From: Burkholderiales bacterium | GTDB taxonomy: Bacteria > Pseudomonadota > Gammaproteobacteria > Burkholderiales > Burkholderiaceae_E | Direction of reading: 5' to 3' | Length of the DNA stretch: 64,000 bases | Assembly (NCBI GenBank): GCA_027487815.1 | Contig: JAIYCW010000072.1 | Span: 211,214-275,213, forward strand | Position numbers and translations under genes: made by a program | Part shown: positions 1-9,658 of the stretch, in pieces | Position numbering within the stretch: the first letter of the stretch is position 1 | Layout of the letters: every line of letters starts with the position of its first letter | The notes under the pieces: model-generated | Seen by the model: the letters and a program-made list of their open reading frames with translations, nothing else | Databases searched by the model: none | Told to the model about the DNA's origin: nothing

Positions 1-1
1 T

Positions 2-652
2 TTGAAGGTGCTCGGTTATGTATCGATGAAGTTTGGCGATCGCCTGGAGCAGGCTCCCGAAAGTGTGACAGCCGCTTTGGTGTTGCTGGGTATCGGACCA
101 TTTTTCCGGATTTTTGGCCCGCAAGCCGTGTTGGAAGACGTGTTTGCCGATGCGCCCGAGGCCCAGGCGCATATAGATCGTTTGCTGGATCGATGCTGGC
201 GTGCGTCAAACTTTGCGCTCGGATTTGCAGTGCATCGCCGCGACTTTGACGCTGCGGTGGTACAACAAGCGGCCGTGCTCCATGATTTTGCAGAGCTGTT
301 GGTCTGGGTTCGGGCACCCAGCTTGGCGATGACGATAGCCACGAGGCAGGCGCTTGATCCGCAGCTTCGTTCATCGACAGTGCAAAAGCAGGTACTGAAC
401 ATTGAGCTGAATGATCTGCAGCAAGCCTTGCTAAAGCAATGGCGCTTGCCCGAGTTGCTTAGGCGCATCACCGATGACAAGCATGCGGTGGCCCCTCAAG
501 TGCAAAGCGTGGTTCTCGCGACTCAAGTGGCACGCCACAGCGCCAATGGTTGGGACAATGCCGCGATTGAAGACGATGTGAATGCGATTGCCGCGATGCT
601 GTCCCTCAGCAATCTTGCGACGCGGCGGCTACTCTTCGAGCTTGAGGCCTAG
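2..652 (+). CDS. HDOD domain signalling protein, C-terminal part (5' end outside window)
   Basis: The visible 216 residues read like the second half of an HDOD domain, a degenerate HD phosphohydrolase fold found in bacterial signalling proteins that usually lacks catalysis and mediates protein contacts. The stretch KVLGYVSMKFG...ALVLLGIGPF resembles the helix pair that precedes the HD core, and LHDFAELLVWVRAP (about residues 93-106) matches the 'LHDIGELL' core motif. The reading frame is already inside the domain at the left edge, so the gene starts upstream and the first TTG is unlikely to be the real start. An N-terminal EAL or response-receiver part outside the window is possible. Its stop overlaps the convergent flavin reductase-like gene by 4 nt. 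Confidence 0.75.
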   Translation: MKVLGYVSMKFGDRLEQAPESVTAALVLLGIGPFFRIFGPQAVLEDVFADAPEAQAHIDRLLDRCWRASNFALGFAVHRRDFDAAVVQQAAVLHDFAELLVWVRAPSLAMTIATRQALDPQLRSSTVQKQVLNIELNDLQQALLKQWRLPELLRRITDDKHAVAPQVQSVVLATQVARHSANGWDNAAIEDDVNAIAAMLSLSNLATRRLLFELEA

Positions 653-1341
653 GGCTGGTCCTTCGAATCAAGCGCCTGGCTGACTTTCTGCGCTGAGCCT
701 TCAAGCCCGCCCAGCAAAGCTCGTTGGTCGCCCGGAATCACCATGGTGAATTTGGACTCCACTGAGGTGTAGTCAAAGTAGCCCATACGAGCGATCGGCC
801 TGACTTTCAGGATATCCACCAGCCCATCGGCGTCCAACACCTCATCGGCAATATGCACTGCAACCACGCGCCCAAACACCACATCGGCGCTGCCCATCGG
901 CCCATCACCTGGAAAGCGCAGGGTGTTGAGGTAGACGCATTCAAACTGGATCGGTGAGCGTTTGACCCGCATCGGCTTGACTATTCGGCTGGGGGCTTTC
1001 TCAAGGCCCGCGAGTTCAAATTCATCAACATACGGGCCCAGTTCTTGTGCGCTGATATTCACCTCTTCGCGCAGTTCCCAGGTGGCCATGTTCCAAACGA
1101 ACTCACCGGTTTGCTCAGCGTTGCGCACGCTGTCTTTACGCTGACCACGGCTGTCCTGGTTTGCAGCAAACATGACGATAGGCGGGCTGAAGGTCACGTT
1201 CTGAAATTGGCTGTATGGGGCGAGGTTATGTACCCCTGCATGATCCACAGTGGAGATCCATCCAATGGGTCGGGGCACTACGCAGGATTTGAAGGGGTCG
1301 TGTTTCAAGCCATGAGGCAATTTGCCCGGTTCGTAGTACAT
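649..1341 (-). CDS. Flavin reductase-like / FMN-binding split-barrel protein
   Basis: A 230-residue cytoplasmic protein of the flavin reductase-like domain family, which bind FMN and reduce it with NAD(P)H or act as FMN-binding oxidoreductases. Near the N-terminus SCVVPRPIGWISTVD followed by NLAPYSQFQNVTFSPP and VMFAAN is the typical flavin-binding signature of the DIM6/NTAB group. I chose the ATG at 1341, giving MYYEPGKLP, because AAAGAGG lies just upstream on the minus strand. An upstream extension exists but carries no family similarity. It is a single-gene unit, convergent with the HDOD gene and divergent from the UPF0149 gene. The substrate or partner monooxygenase cannot be told from context. 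Confidence 0.85.
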   Translation of the reverse strand: MYYEPGKLPHGLKHDPFKSCVVPRPIGWISTVDHAGVHNLAPYSQFQNVTFSPPIVMFAANQDSRGQRKDSVRNAEQTGEFVWNMATWELREEVNISAQELGPYVDEFELAGLEKAPSRIVKPMRVKRSPIQFECVYLNTLRFPGDGPMGSADVVFGRVVAVHIADEVLDADGLVDILKVRPIARMGYFDYTSVESKFTMVIPGDQRALLGGLEGSAQKVSQALDSKDQP

Positions 1342-1472
1342 GCCTAGCCTCTTTGTACGGTAGAAGAATGCGCAACAGAGTAACACCGCGCTTAGGGGGT
1401 ACTAGCCCACCATGGTCACAGGGCTTACACTGCCGATGCCAAAATCCCACTGATTCTTTTGCAGGACTAGCC

Positions 1473-2030
1473 ATGACAACTCCGGATGGAACGCGCCTTA
1501 GCGCCGAAGAGCTGATCGATATCGAACGCACCTTGGATTCAACCAATCGGGATTCATCGATGACCCTTGAGGAGCTCGATGGCTATTGCACAGCGTTGGT
1601 CGTTGCACAGATTGATTCGCTCATCGAGACTCATCTTCTTGATATTTTTGACCTGGCTGAAGATGAGTTGGCAAAGCGCTTGGCCGATACGCACCGCCAG
1701 AAATTTGTGCGCCTGCTTGATCAACAATTGAATCAGATTCTCGCGCGCTTGCATCAAGGTGATCTTGCTCCCTTGATCCGGCAAGGCAATACACCTTCTG
1801 ATCATCCGCCGGGATATGACTGGGCTGCCGGGTTTGCCCGTGGCATGGACTCCGAGCAGGATGCCTTTGAGGTGATGGATGATGATGAAGAGGTCTGGGA
1901 GTGGGTCGACCCGATTTACGACATGCTCGAAGACCCGCCCCGCATCGGGCGCGAATCAGAGGAGCGGGTCGAAACCATGATTGATGGCGTGGTGCAGCTT
2001 TACGCCTGGCTGCAGGTCAAGCGCGCGTGA
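1473..2030 (+). CDS. UPF0149 (YgfB/YecA) family protein
   Basis: A 185-residue, strongly acidic, all-helical protein. MTLEELDGYCTALVV (about residues 30-44) and YDWAAGFARGMDSE (about 118-131) are the two hallmarks of the UPF0149 family, whose members include E. coli YgfB and YecA. The C-terminal SEC-C zinc motif found in YecA is absent. The ATG at 1473 is preceded by GCAGGA. The longer in-frame reading from 1353 has no family resemblance and covers the leader. Biochemical function of the family is poorly defined, although some members act in stress or antibiotic-resistance regulation. The gene is convergent with spoVR, with only 7 nt between the stops. Confidence 0.7.
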   Translation: MTTPDGTRLSAEELIDIERTLDSTNRDSSMTLEELDGYCTALVVAQIDSLIETHLLDIFDLAEDELAKRLADTHRQKFVRLLDQQLNQILARLHQGDLAPLIRQGNTPSDHPPGYDWAAGFARGMDSEQDAFEVMDDDEEVWEWVDPIYDMLEDPPRIGRESEERVETMIDGVVQLYAWLQVKRA

Positions 2031-2037
2031 TGAGCAC

Positions 2038-3537
2038 TTAATCGCTGTCGACTTCCTCGAAGTGGAGCACGGAGTCATGCTCATCCGTGACTTCGAGGCG
2101 CACTTTGAAGCCCCAGAGATATTGGAGTTGCTCCAGCACGCGCGGGTAGTCCTCAGCCAGCGGTCGGCCACGTTGTTGGCGATGCCGCACGGTCAGCGAT
2201 CGGTCACCGTCACGCGCAAAATCAATCACCTGAATATCGGGCAAGCGATTGTCGCGGTCGTATTGCTGGGAGAGCAGGGTGCGCACCCGGCGATATCCTG
2301 CATCGTTATGAATGCAGTCGACCAGCAAATCATCCTGCTTGCTGTGATCCGCAATTGCAAACAGGCGAAACTCCCGGATAAGCTTGGGTGAGAGGTATTG
2401 CGCAATGAAGCTTTCATCCTTGAAGTTGCGCATGGTGAAGTCAAACACTTCGAGCCAGTTGCCCCCGGCAATATCCGGAAACCAGCGCTGATCTTCCGGG
2501 GTGGGTTGCTCGCAGATCCGCTTGATATCGTTGAACATCGCAAATCCCAGCGCATAGGGGTTCATCCCGCCATAGCCGCGCTGATCATAGCCGCGCTGGG
2601 TGATCACGTTGGTGTGCGAGCTCAGGATCTCCAGCATGAAGCCATCATTGACCTGGCCCTTGTCATAGAGGCGGTTGAGCAAGGTGTAATGCCAGAAGGT
2701 TGCCCAACCTTCGTTCATCACCTTGGTGAGGCCCTGAGGATAAAAGTATTGAGCCATCTTGCGAACAATACGCACCAACTCACGCTGCCAGGGGGCCAAA
2801 CGTGGCGCATGTTTTTCAACAAAGTAGAGAATGTTTTCCTGAGGCTCTTCGGGAAACGGCCGCTGCGTCTTGCTTTTTTTGTTCACCGCCTTGGCGGGCA
2901 CCGTGCTCCACACTTCATCGAATTGCGACCATGCATGTGCTTCGCGCTCCTTTTGCCGGGCCTTCTCATCGGCTGCAGACAAGGGCTTGGGATGGTTGTA
3001 CCGACTTACCCCGAACTCCTGCAGCGCATGGCAGGCATCAAGCGTGGCTTCAACCGCTTCAATGCCATGCAGCCGCTCGCATTCCATGACGTAGTGACGT
3101 GCAAACACCATGTAGTCGATGATTGAGTCGGCATTGGTCCATTGCCGAAACAGATAATTGCCTTTGAAAAAGGAGTTATGACCATAGCAGGCATGCGCGA
3201 TCACCAAAGCCTGCAGCGGCATCGTGTTCTCTTCCATCAGATAAGAGATACACGGATTGGAGTTAATCACTATTTCATAGGCCAGCCCACGCGCGCCTTT
3301 GCGATAGGCATGCTCATTGCGCAGAAACTCCTTGCCATAGCTCCAGTGCGGGTAGCCGATCGGTAGCCCGACCGACGCATAGGCATCAAGCATTTGCTCG
3401 GAGCTGATGATTTCGATCTGATTGGGATAGCACTCAAGCTTGAACTCATTGCGTGCAATCTCGCCAATCGCTTTATCGTAATCCTCAATCAAATCGAAGG
3501 TCCACTCAGCGCCGCTTGAAAGCAGGGGTTGGGTCAT
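2038..3537 (-). CDS. SpoVR family protein (YcgB-like)
   Basis: A 499-residue protein of the SpoVR family, named from a Bacillus spore-cortex protein but widespread in non-sporulating proteobacteria as YcgB. The N-terminal MTQPLLSSGAEWTFDLIEDYDKAI, the histidine-rich ACYGHNSFFKGNY region, and NEGWATFWHYTLLNRLYDKG about half way along are typical of the family. It is the third gene of prkA-yeaH-spoVR and its ATG overlaps the yeaH stop by 4 nt, so translation is probably coupled. The role is inferred from family context: a general-stress or nutrient-limitation module driven by the PrkA kinase. No signal peptide or membrane segment is seen. Confidence 0.93.
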   Translation of the reverse strand: MTQPLLSSGAEWTFDLIEDYDKAIGEIARNEFKLECYPNQIEIISSEQMLDAYASVGLPIGYPHWSYGKEFLRNEHAYRKGARGLAYEIVINSNPCISYLMEENTMPLQALVIAHACYGHNSFFKGNYLFRQWTNADSIIDYMVFARHYVMECERLHGIEAVEATLDACHALQEFGVSRYNHPKPLSAADEKARQKEREAHAWSQFDEVWSTVPAKAVNKKSKTQRPFPEEPQENILYFVEKHAPRLAPWQRELVRIVRKMAQYFYPQGLTKVMNEGWATFWHYTLLNRLYDKGQVNDGFMLEILSSHTNVITQRGYDQRGYGGMNPYALGFAMFNDIKRICEQPTPEDQRWFPDIAGGNWLEVFDFTMRNFKDESFIAQYLSPKLIREFRLFAIADHSKQDDLLVDCIHNDAGYRRVRTLLSQQYDRDNRLPDIQVIDFARDGDRSLTVRHRQQRGRPLAEDYPRVLEQLQYLWGFKVRLEVTDEHDSVLHFEEVDSD

Positions 3538-4787
3538 GCAGTTGCCCCTTCCTTGGCAAAGAGGCTTCGGAACACCGGATAGATATCGCCGCGACGGCGC
3601 ACTGCGGCCATGGCGAAATGCTCGCTCTCCACGCGCCGATAGGCCGCGCTTAGCGTGGAGATCCGTGAACCTTCATCAGCAGTTTCAATATAGGCGTAAT
3701 GCCGTACCGCCGGCATCAGTTCGTTTTGCAGGTACTGCCGGCTTTTCTCCGGGTCGGCACCAAACGCATCGCCATCGGATACCTGGGCCCCATAGATATT
3801 CCAGGTCTCGGGCGCGAAGCGCGCATCAATGATCTTGCGCATCATGTGCAGTGCTGAAAGCACTACCGTGCCGCCGGTTTTAGGATCCTTGAAGAATCGA
3901 TCTTCGTCCACTTCTTCCGCATCATCGGTATGGCGGATAAAAATCACCTCCACCTTTTCATACTTGCGCGAGAGAAACATGTAGAGCAAGGTGAAAAAAC
4001 GCTTGGCCAGGTCTTTCTTGCCTTCGTCCATCGAAGCCGAAACATCCATCAGGCAAAACATGACCGCTTGTGCTTTAGGCTGTGGCACCCACACGCGATG
4101 ACGAAAACGCAAATCGATTTCATCCAGAAAGGGTACCCGCTCGACGCGCTTGCGCAGCTGCGCCACGCGCGCCTGAAACTCCGGATCAGTCTTAAGCGAA
4201 AAGTTTTTATGCTCCTGCGCCTCCAGCTCGGCAAGTTCGCGCCTGGCTGTGCCGCTCAATGCAATGCGGCGTCCGAGTGCCTGACGCAAAGACCGGGGGA
4301 TCGAGAGATTATTGGGGGCGCCTGAGGAGGTGTAGCCCGCGCGCTGCAGCTTCCTCTCCTTGATTTCACCAAGAGTGGTGCGCAACATGCGCGGCAACTC
4401 AAGATCATCGAAAAAGAGCTGCATGAACTCTTCACGCGAGAGCACAAATGAAAAGCTGTCTTGCCCATCGCCCTCACCGCCCTCGCCCTGACCATCGCCT
4501 TCGCCCTCACCTTCGGGCCGGGGCAAATGGTCACCCGCATTAAATTTGCGATTGCCAGGCAGCACATACTCATGATCGCCGCCTGGGCCATGCCGAAAAG
4601 CGGGCTCACTGATATCGCGAGTCGGAATATTGACCGGACCGCCGCGCTCCATATCCTTGATCGAGCGCTCCGACACCATATCGTGTACCGAGCGCTGGAT
4701 CTGCTCCTTATAGCGCCGCAAAAACCTCGCGCGATTGACCGCACTTTTATTGCGGTCGTTCAGGCGGCGATCAATGATTACCGACAT
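3534..4787 (-). CDS. yeaH: YeaH/DUF444 von Willebrand factor A-like protein
   Basis: A 417-residue DUF444 protein. The first ~110 residues are basic, then Gly- and acid-rich (EGEGEGDGQGEGGEGDG). A VWA fold follows, with a metal-ion-dependent adhesion site DVSASMDE at about residue 250 and a downstream Thr in GGTVVLSAL, so a divalent metal and a partner protein are likely bound. It sits between prkA (12 nt upstream) and spoVR (4-nt overlap), the same gene company as in E. coli yeaGH-ycgB. VWA proteins next to AAA-type ATPases often act as their adaptor, so YeaH may be the partner of PrkA. That last step is inference. Confidence 0.93.
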   Translation of the reverse strand: MSVIIDRRLNDRNKSAVNRARFLRRYKEQIQRSVHDMVSERSIKDMERGGPVNIPTRDISEPAFRHGPGGDHEYVLPGNRKFNAGDHLPRPEGEGEGDGQGEGGEGDGQDSFSFVLSREEFMQLFFDDLELPRMLRTTLGEIKERKLQRAGYTSSGAPNNLSIPRSLRQALGRRIALSGTARRELAELEAQEHKNFSLKTDPEFQARVAQLRKRVERVPFLDEIDLRFRHRVWVPQPKAQAVMFCLMDVSASMDEGKKDLAKRFFTLLYMFLSRKYEKVEVIFIRHTDDAEEVDEDRFFKDPKTGGTVVLSALHMMRKIIDARFAPETWNIYGAQVSDGDAFGADPEKSRQYLQNELMPAVRHYAYIETADEGSRISTLSAAYRRVESEHFAMAAVRRRGDIYPVFRSLFAKEGATA

Positions 4788-4799
4788 CGCGTGGTGCGC

Positions 4800-6722
4800 T
4801 TACTGTGATTTTCGAACGCGTAAATACCACTCACAAAGCAGACGCACCTGCTTTTCGGTATAGCCCTTATCGACCATCCGCGCAACAAAGCTTTCATGCT
4901 TGTTGCGGTCCTCGGCCGAAGCTTTGGCATTAAACGACACCACGGGAAGCAGCTCTTCAGTATTGGAGAACATCTTCTTCTCAATCACTTCCCGCAGCTT
5001 TTCGTAGCTGGTCCAGCCGGGATTCTTGCCACCATGATTGGCGCGTGCCCGCAAAACGAAGTTAACGATCTCGTTGCGAAAATCTTTTGGGTTCGCAATG
5101 CCTGCGGGCTTTTCAATCTTCTCCAGCTCAGCATTTAGCTGGGCGCGATCAAAGCTCTCGCCAGTTTCTGGATCGCGATAATCTTCATCCTGAATCCAGT
5201 AATCGGCGTAGGTCACATAACGATCAAAAATATTCTGACCATATTCTGAATAAGATTCGAGATAGGCGGTTTGGATTTCCTTGCCAATGAATTCGGCATA
5301 TCGCGGAGCCAGCCAGCCTTTGATGAACTCGGTGTAGCGACGCAAGGTGTCCTCAGGCAAACCCTCGCGCATCAAGCGCTGCTCAAGCACGTACATCAGA
5401 TGTACCGGATTGGCTGCAATCTCGGTCTGGTCATAGTTGAAGACCGAGGAGAGCACCTTGTAGGCAAAGCGGGTCGACATGCCTGTCATGCCTTCATCCA
5501 TCCCCGCGTAGTCGCGATACTCCTGGACGGTTTTTGCGTTGGGCTCGACATCCTTGAGATTTTCGCCATCGTAGACACGCAGCTTGGCAAAGATGCTCGA
5601 ATTCTCGGGCTCTTTCAACCGACTCAACACAGAAAACTGCGCCATCATCTCCAGGGTGCCAGGAGCGCACGGCGCTTGCGACAGCGAACTGTTATTCATC
5701 AGCTTTTTGTAGATGCGAACCTCTTCGCTCACCTGCAGGCAATAGGGCACCTTGACGATGTAAATGCGATCCAGGAAAGCTTCGTTATTGCGGTTGTTGC
5801 GAAACGCCTGCCATTCACTTTCGTTGGAGTGAGCGAGTAATACGCCCTGAAATGGAATCGCTGAGAATCCTTCGGTGCCCTTGAAGTTGCCCTCTTGCGT
5901 TGCGGTAAGCAGCGGATGCAGCATCTTGATCGGCGCTTTAAACATCTCGACGAATTCAAGCAGCCCCTGATTGGCCAAGCACAGCCCGCCGCTATATGAA
6001 TAGGCATCGGGGTCGTCTTGCGACATGGTTTCTAGCTTGCGGATATCGACCTTGCCCACCAGGCTCGAGATGTCCTGATTGTTTTCATCGCCGGGCTCGG
6101 TTTTAGCAATCGCCACCTGCTTGAGCACCGAGGGCTGAATCCGCACTACGCGAAACTGGGTGATATCGCCATCAAATTCCCGGAGCCGCTTGATCGCCCA
6201 AGGGCTCATGATGCCGGTGAGATAGCGGGTATCAATGCCGTACTCTTCCTTGAGCACCGGACCATCACGCTCGGGATGAAACAGTCCGAGGGGTGACTCA
6301 TTGACTGGCGAGCCCTTCAGGGCAAAGATGGGCGCGTTTTCCATCAGGCTCTTCAAGCGCTCGGCAATGGAGGATTTGCCTCCGCCTACCGGCCCAAGCA
6401 GATAGAGCACTTGCTTGCGCTCTTCGAGCCCCTGAGCGGCATGTTTGAAGTAAGCCACGATTTGCGCGACGACATCTTCCATGCCATAGAACTCGCGAAA
6501 CGCCGGATAGCGGCGAATCACTCGGTTGGAAAACAGACGGGAGAGTTTGGGATCGTTGCGGGTGTCCACCAATTCGGGTTCACCAATCGCAGCAAGCATC
6601 CGTTCCGACGCGCTGGCGTAGCTGAGCGGATCGCTCTTGCACAGTTCGAGATACTCTTGCAGAGACATCTCTTCATCCCGGGCCTTGGCATACGTTTGTT
6701 TGTATGCTTCGAACAGTTTCAT
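4800..6722 (-). CDS. prkA: PrkA/YeaG family serine protein kinase
   Basis: A 640-residue protein, close to the size of E. coli YeaG. The AAA-like N-terminal domain carries Walker A GPVGGGKSS at residues 110-118, and the C-terminal half has the PrkA kinase-like region. Family members phosphorylate proteins under carbon, nitrogen or stationary-phase stress. The ATG at 6722 starts MKLFEAYKQTYAK and is preceded by a perfect AGGAGG Shine-Dalgarno sequence. It is the first gene of the prkA-yeaH-spoVR operon. A sigma-54-like element was sought in the leader because E. coli yeaG responds to nitrogen stress, but none with correct spacing was found. Confidence 0.95.
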   Translation of the reverse strand: MKLFEAYKQTYAKARDEEMSLQEYLELCKSDPLSYASASERMLAAIGEPELVDTRNDPKLSRLFSNRVIRRYPAFREFYGMEDVVAQIVAYFKHAAQGLEERKQVLYLLGPVGGGKSSIAERLKSLMENAPIFALKGSPVNESPLGLFHPERDGPVLKEEYGIDTRYLTGIMSPWAIKRLREFDGDITQFRVVRIQPSVLKQVAIAKTEPGDENNQDISSLVGKVDIRKLETMSQDDPDAYSYSGGLCLANQGLLEFVEMFKAPIKMLHPLLTATQEGNFKGTEGFSAIPFQGVLLAHSNESEWQAFRNNRNNEAFLDRIYIVKVPYCLQVSEEVRIYKKLMNNSSLSQAPCAPGTLEMMAQFSVLSRLKEPENSSIFAKLRVYDGENLKDVEPNAKTVQEYRDYAGMDEGMTGMSTRFAYKVLSSVFNYDQTEIAANPVHLMYVLEQRLMREGLPEDTLRRYTEFIKGWLAPRYAEFIGKEIQTAYLESYSEYGQNIFDRYVTYADYWIQDEDYRDPETGESFDRAQLNAELEKIEKPAGIANPKDFRNEIVNFVLRARANHGGKNPGWTSYEKLREVIEKKMFSNTEELLPVVSFNAKASAEDRNKHESFVARMVDKGYTEKQVRLLCEWYLRVRKSQ

Positions 6723-6916
6723 GGTCAAGCCTCCTGATAGGAATACCACATGAACGCTGGGCAATTGGTCGCGGTGTACAACACCACAGACAACTTCAAT
6801 GTAATGGACTCCTTAGTGCACTGCAACAGATAACCGGCACCGTCATGTGGACGCTACAACGGGACAATCGGCGCACTGTTGTAGATGCGCGATAATGGCG
6901 GTTGTTAACCGAAGTC

Positions 6917-6942
6917 GTCAGCGTCGCCTTGCGGCGCCTGAC
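6917..6942 (+). repeat. Imperfect hairpin in the ettA leader; rest of the 248-bp intergenic region
   Basis: Arms GTCAG and CTGAC, and inner CGCC and GGCG, fold into a short interrupted stem about 30 nt before the ettA start. A possible -10 element GATAAT lies at 6891-6896, so the hairpin would be in the 5' leader. There is no following T-run, so it is not an intrinsic terminator. The rest of 6723-6970 holds the divergent prkA leader and nothing else I can name. Confidence 0.35.
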
Positions 6943-6970
6943 ATCCTCATCGCAAAAGTAAAGACATTCC

Positions 6971-8632
6971 GTGGCTCAATACGTTTTCACCATGAACCGG
7001 GTCGGCAAGATCGTGCCGCCCAAGCGTCAGATTCTCAAAGATATCTCCCTGTCATTTTTCCCTGGCGCAAAAATTGGCGTGCTCGGCTTAAATGGTTCGG
7101 GCAAATCCAGCCTGCTCAAGATCATGGCTGGCGTAGATAAGGATATTGAAGGTGAAGCCGTGCCGATGCCTGGGATCAACATCGGATACCTTGAGCAAGA
7201 GCCTCTGCTTGATCCCAACCTGACCGTGCGAGAAGCTGTTGAGCAGGGCTTGGGCGAGCTGGCTCAAGCGCAGCAAAAGCTCGATGCGATATACGCGGCC
7301 TATGCCGAGCCTGATGCTGATTTTGATGCGCTGGCTGCCGAGCAGGCCAAGTACGAGGCAATGATTGCCACTGCAGGCACCGATGTGGAGCATCAGCTCG
7401 AGATTGCGGCTGATGCGTTGCGCTTGCCGCCTTGGGATGCCACGATTGGGCCACTATCGGGCGGTGAGAAGCGCCGGGTTGCGTTGTGCCGCTTGTTGCT
7501 GTCCAAGCCCGATATGCTGCTGCTTGATGAGCCAACCAACCACCTTGATGCTGAATCAGTGGATTGGCTCGAGCAGTTCCTCGCGAAATTCTCGGGCACG
7601 GTGGTAGCGGTAACGCACGATCGCTACTTCCTGGATAACGCTGCGGAGTGGATTCTTGAGCTGGATCGTGGATCGGGCATTCCGTGGAAGGGTAATTACA
7701 GCACTTGGCTGGATCAAAAAGATCAGCGCTTGAAGCAGGAGGATGCTTCCGAGTCAGCCCGCCAAAAGGCGATCAAGAAAGAGCTCGATTGGGTGCGCCA
7801 GAATCCGAAAGGGCGCCAGGCCAAATCCAAGGCACGACTCTCGCGATTCGAAGAGCTGAGCTCGTATGAGTATCAAAAGCGCAATGAAACCCAGGAAATT
7901 TTTATTCCGGTAGCTGAGCGCCTGGGCACTCAGGTAATTGAGTTCAAGGGGGTGACCAAATCGTTTGGCGAGCGCTTGCTGATCGATAACCTGACCTTCT
8001 CCGTGCCTGCGGGTGCGATTGTGGGCATCATTGGCCCCAACGGTGCGGGTAAATCGACTTTGTTTCGCATGATCACCGGTCAGCAGCAGCCTGATGCTGG
8101 TGAGGTCATTATTGGCTCGACCGCGCAGGTGGCCTATGTGGATCAGTCGCGCGAAGCCTTGGGCAACGACAAGTCGGTGTGGGAAGACATCTCAGGCGGC
8201 TTGGACATCATTAATGTGGGCAAGTTCGAGATGCCTTCGCGCGCCTACATCGGTCGCTTCAATTTCAAAGGCTCCGATCAGCAGAAATTGGTGGGCAATC
8301 TTTCAGGTGGTGAGCGTGGTCGCTTGCATCTGGCCAAGACCCTGCTCAAGGGCGGCAACGTGCTGCTACTCGACGAGCCCTCCAACGACCTTGATGTGGA
8401 AACCTTGCGTTCGCTTGAAGATGCCTTGCTGGAGTTTGCCGGCTCGATTCTTGTGATTTCCCACGATCGCTGGTTTCTGGATCGGATCGCCACCCATATC
8501 CTGGCTTGCGAGGGCGAGTCGCAATGGACCTTCTTTAACGGTAACTATCAGGAATATGAAGAGGAAAAGCGCCGTCGTTTGGGCGAGGAAGGTGCCAAGC
8601 CCCGGCGTCTGCGCTTTAAACCCCTGAAGTGA
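6971..8632 (+). CDS. ettA: Energy-dependent translational throttle protein EttA (ABC-F)
   Basis: A 553-residue ABC-F ATPase with two nucleotide-binding domains and no membrane segments. EttA binds the ribosomal E site and gates the first elongation steps according to ATP/ADP ratio. Walker A motifs GLNGSGKSS (39-47) and GPNGAGKST (about 354-362) pair with signature motifs LSGGEKRR and LSGGERGR and Walker B LLLDEPTNHLD and LLLDEPSNDLD. The N-terminus MAQYVFTMNRVGK is diagnostic of EttA, so the start is the GTG at 6971. It is followed by srkA after 17 nt, a likely co-transcribed pair. Confidence 0.96.
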   Translation: MAQYVFTMNRVGKIVPPKRQILKDISLSFFPGAKIGVLGLNGSGKSSLLKIMAGVDKDIEGEAVPMPGINIGYLEQEPLLDPNLTVREAVEQGLGELAQAQQKLDAIYAAYAEPDADFDALAAEQAKYEAMIATAGTDVEHQLEIAADALRLPPWDATIGPLSGGEKRRVALCRLLLSKPDMLLLDEPTNHLDAESVDWLEQFLAKFSGTVVAVTHDRYFLDNAAEWILELDRGSGIPWKGNYSTWLDQKDQRLKQEDASESARQKAIKKELDWVRQNPKGRQAKSKARLSRFEELSSYEYQKRNETQEIFIPVAERLGTQVIEFKGVTKSFGERLLIDNLTFSVPAGAIVGIIGPNGAGKSTLFRMITGQQQPDAGEVIIGSTAQVAYVDQSREALGNDKSVWEDISGGLDIINVGKFEMPSRAYIGRFNFKGSDQQKLVGNLSGGERGRLHLAKTLLKGGNVLLLDEPSNDLDVETLRSLEDALLEFAGSILVISHDRWFLDRIATHILACEGESQWTFFNGNYQEYEEEKRRRLGEEGAKPRRLRFKPLK

Positions 8633-8649
8633 TGCACTGACATGCCATC

Positions 8650-9630
8650 ATGAGCTCGGATCCGGGCCGACCCTTTGCCGATCTGGATCCGCAACGCGTG
8701 CTGGAGGCGCTTGCCAGTGAGCAGGTGATGGGTGACGGGCGATTGCTGGCGCTGAACAGCTACGAGAACCGTGTCTATCTCGTGTATTTGGACGATGGCT
8801 CAAGCGTGGTGGCGAAGTTTTATCGGCCGGCGCGCTGGAGCGATGCCCAAATCCTTGAGGAGCATCGCTTTGCCCAGGAGCTTGCGGATGCCGAGGTGCC
8901 CGCCGTGCCTGCGATGCTGTTGCCCAATGGCTCCACCCTCGGTCATTTCGATACGATGCGGTTCTCCGTGAGCCCCCGGCGTGGCGGGCGAGCGCCTGAG
9001 TTGGATGATGAGGATGTGCTGGAGCGGATTGGCATGTTTCTCGGGCGAATGCATAGCGTGGGAAGGCAAGCGAAGTTTCAGCATCGCGTTGCGCTCACGC
9101 CTGAAACCATGGGCTCAGAACCTATGCGCTGGTTACAAAACAGTGACATGCTGCCGATGGCCCAGCGCACCGCTTGGCTCGCTGCAGCCCATGGTGCACT
9201 CAAGGTGGTTGAGCAGCTGTGGTGTCAGGTTGGTCATCTGAGCCACTTGCGGATTCATGGGGATTGCCACCCCGGCAATATTCTTTGGACAGACTCCGGC
9301 CCTCACTTTGTCGACCTCGATGATGCAATGCAGGGGCCCGCGATCCAGGATTTTTGGATGTTGCTGGATGGTGAGCCCGAGCGCTCGAGGCACCAGCTCG
9401 CGGTGCTGCTTTCGGGCTACGAGCAGTTTTGTGAGTTCAATTGGGAGGAACGGCGTTTGATTGAAGCACTGCGCACCTTGCGGATGATTCATCACAGCGC
9501 ATGGCTCGCGCGGCGTTGGAATGACCCCGCCTTCCCGGCGGCTTTTCCCTGGTTTGGCACGGAGCGTTATTGGGAAGAACGCCTACTGGAACTCGGAGAT
9601 CAGCAGGAGAAGATGCAAGCTGCATTATGA
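8650..9630 (+). CDS. srkA: Stress response kinase SrkA (RdoA/YihE)
   Basis: A 326-residue kinase of the choline/aminoglycoside-kinase fold. The N-terminal lobe has [16 protein letters not shown] and VVAKFYRP (nucleotide-binding Lys). The catalytic loop is [11 protein letters not shown] (about residues 203-213), followed by the metal-binding FVDLDDA. SrkA proteins phosphorylate Ser/Thr and counteract Cpx-type envelope stress and stress-induced death in E. coli. No dsbA is next door, unlike E. coli. It follows ettA by 17 nt and precedes the acyl-CoA synthetase by 28 nt. Confidence 0.93.
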   Translation: MSSDPGRPFADLDPQRVLEALASEQVMGDGRLLALNSYENRVYLVYLDDGSSVVAKFYRPARWSDAQILEEHRFAQELADAEVPAVPAMLLPNGSTLGHFDTMRFSVSPRRGGRAPELDDEDVLERIGMFLGRMHSVGRQAKFQHRVALTPETMGSEPMRWLQNSDMLPMAQRTAWLAAAHGALKVVEQLWCQVGHLSHLRIHGDCHPGNILWTDSGPHFVDLDDAMQGPAIQDFWMLLDGEPERSRHQLAVLLSGYEQFCEFNWEERRLIEALRTLRMIHHSAWLARRWNDPAFPAAFPWFGTERYWEERLLELGDQQEKMQAAL

Positions 9631-9658
9631 TCCTGCTCGACTAAGCAGGAGACTCCCG

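Noticed and set aside
1342..1472. Structured RNA or riboswitch in the UPF0149 leader (AGCCC/GGGCT arms)
   Set aside because: Only a 5-bp pair around a long loop; no recognised RNA family pattern.
6822..6841. Sigma-54-like element in the prkA leader (minus strand CCGG...TTGCA)
   Set aside because: The GG and GC dinucleotides are 11 rather than 12 positions apart and the -24 part is poor, so it does not meet the consensus.
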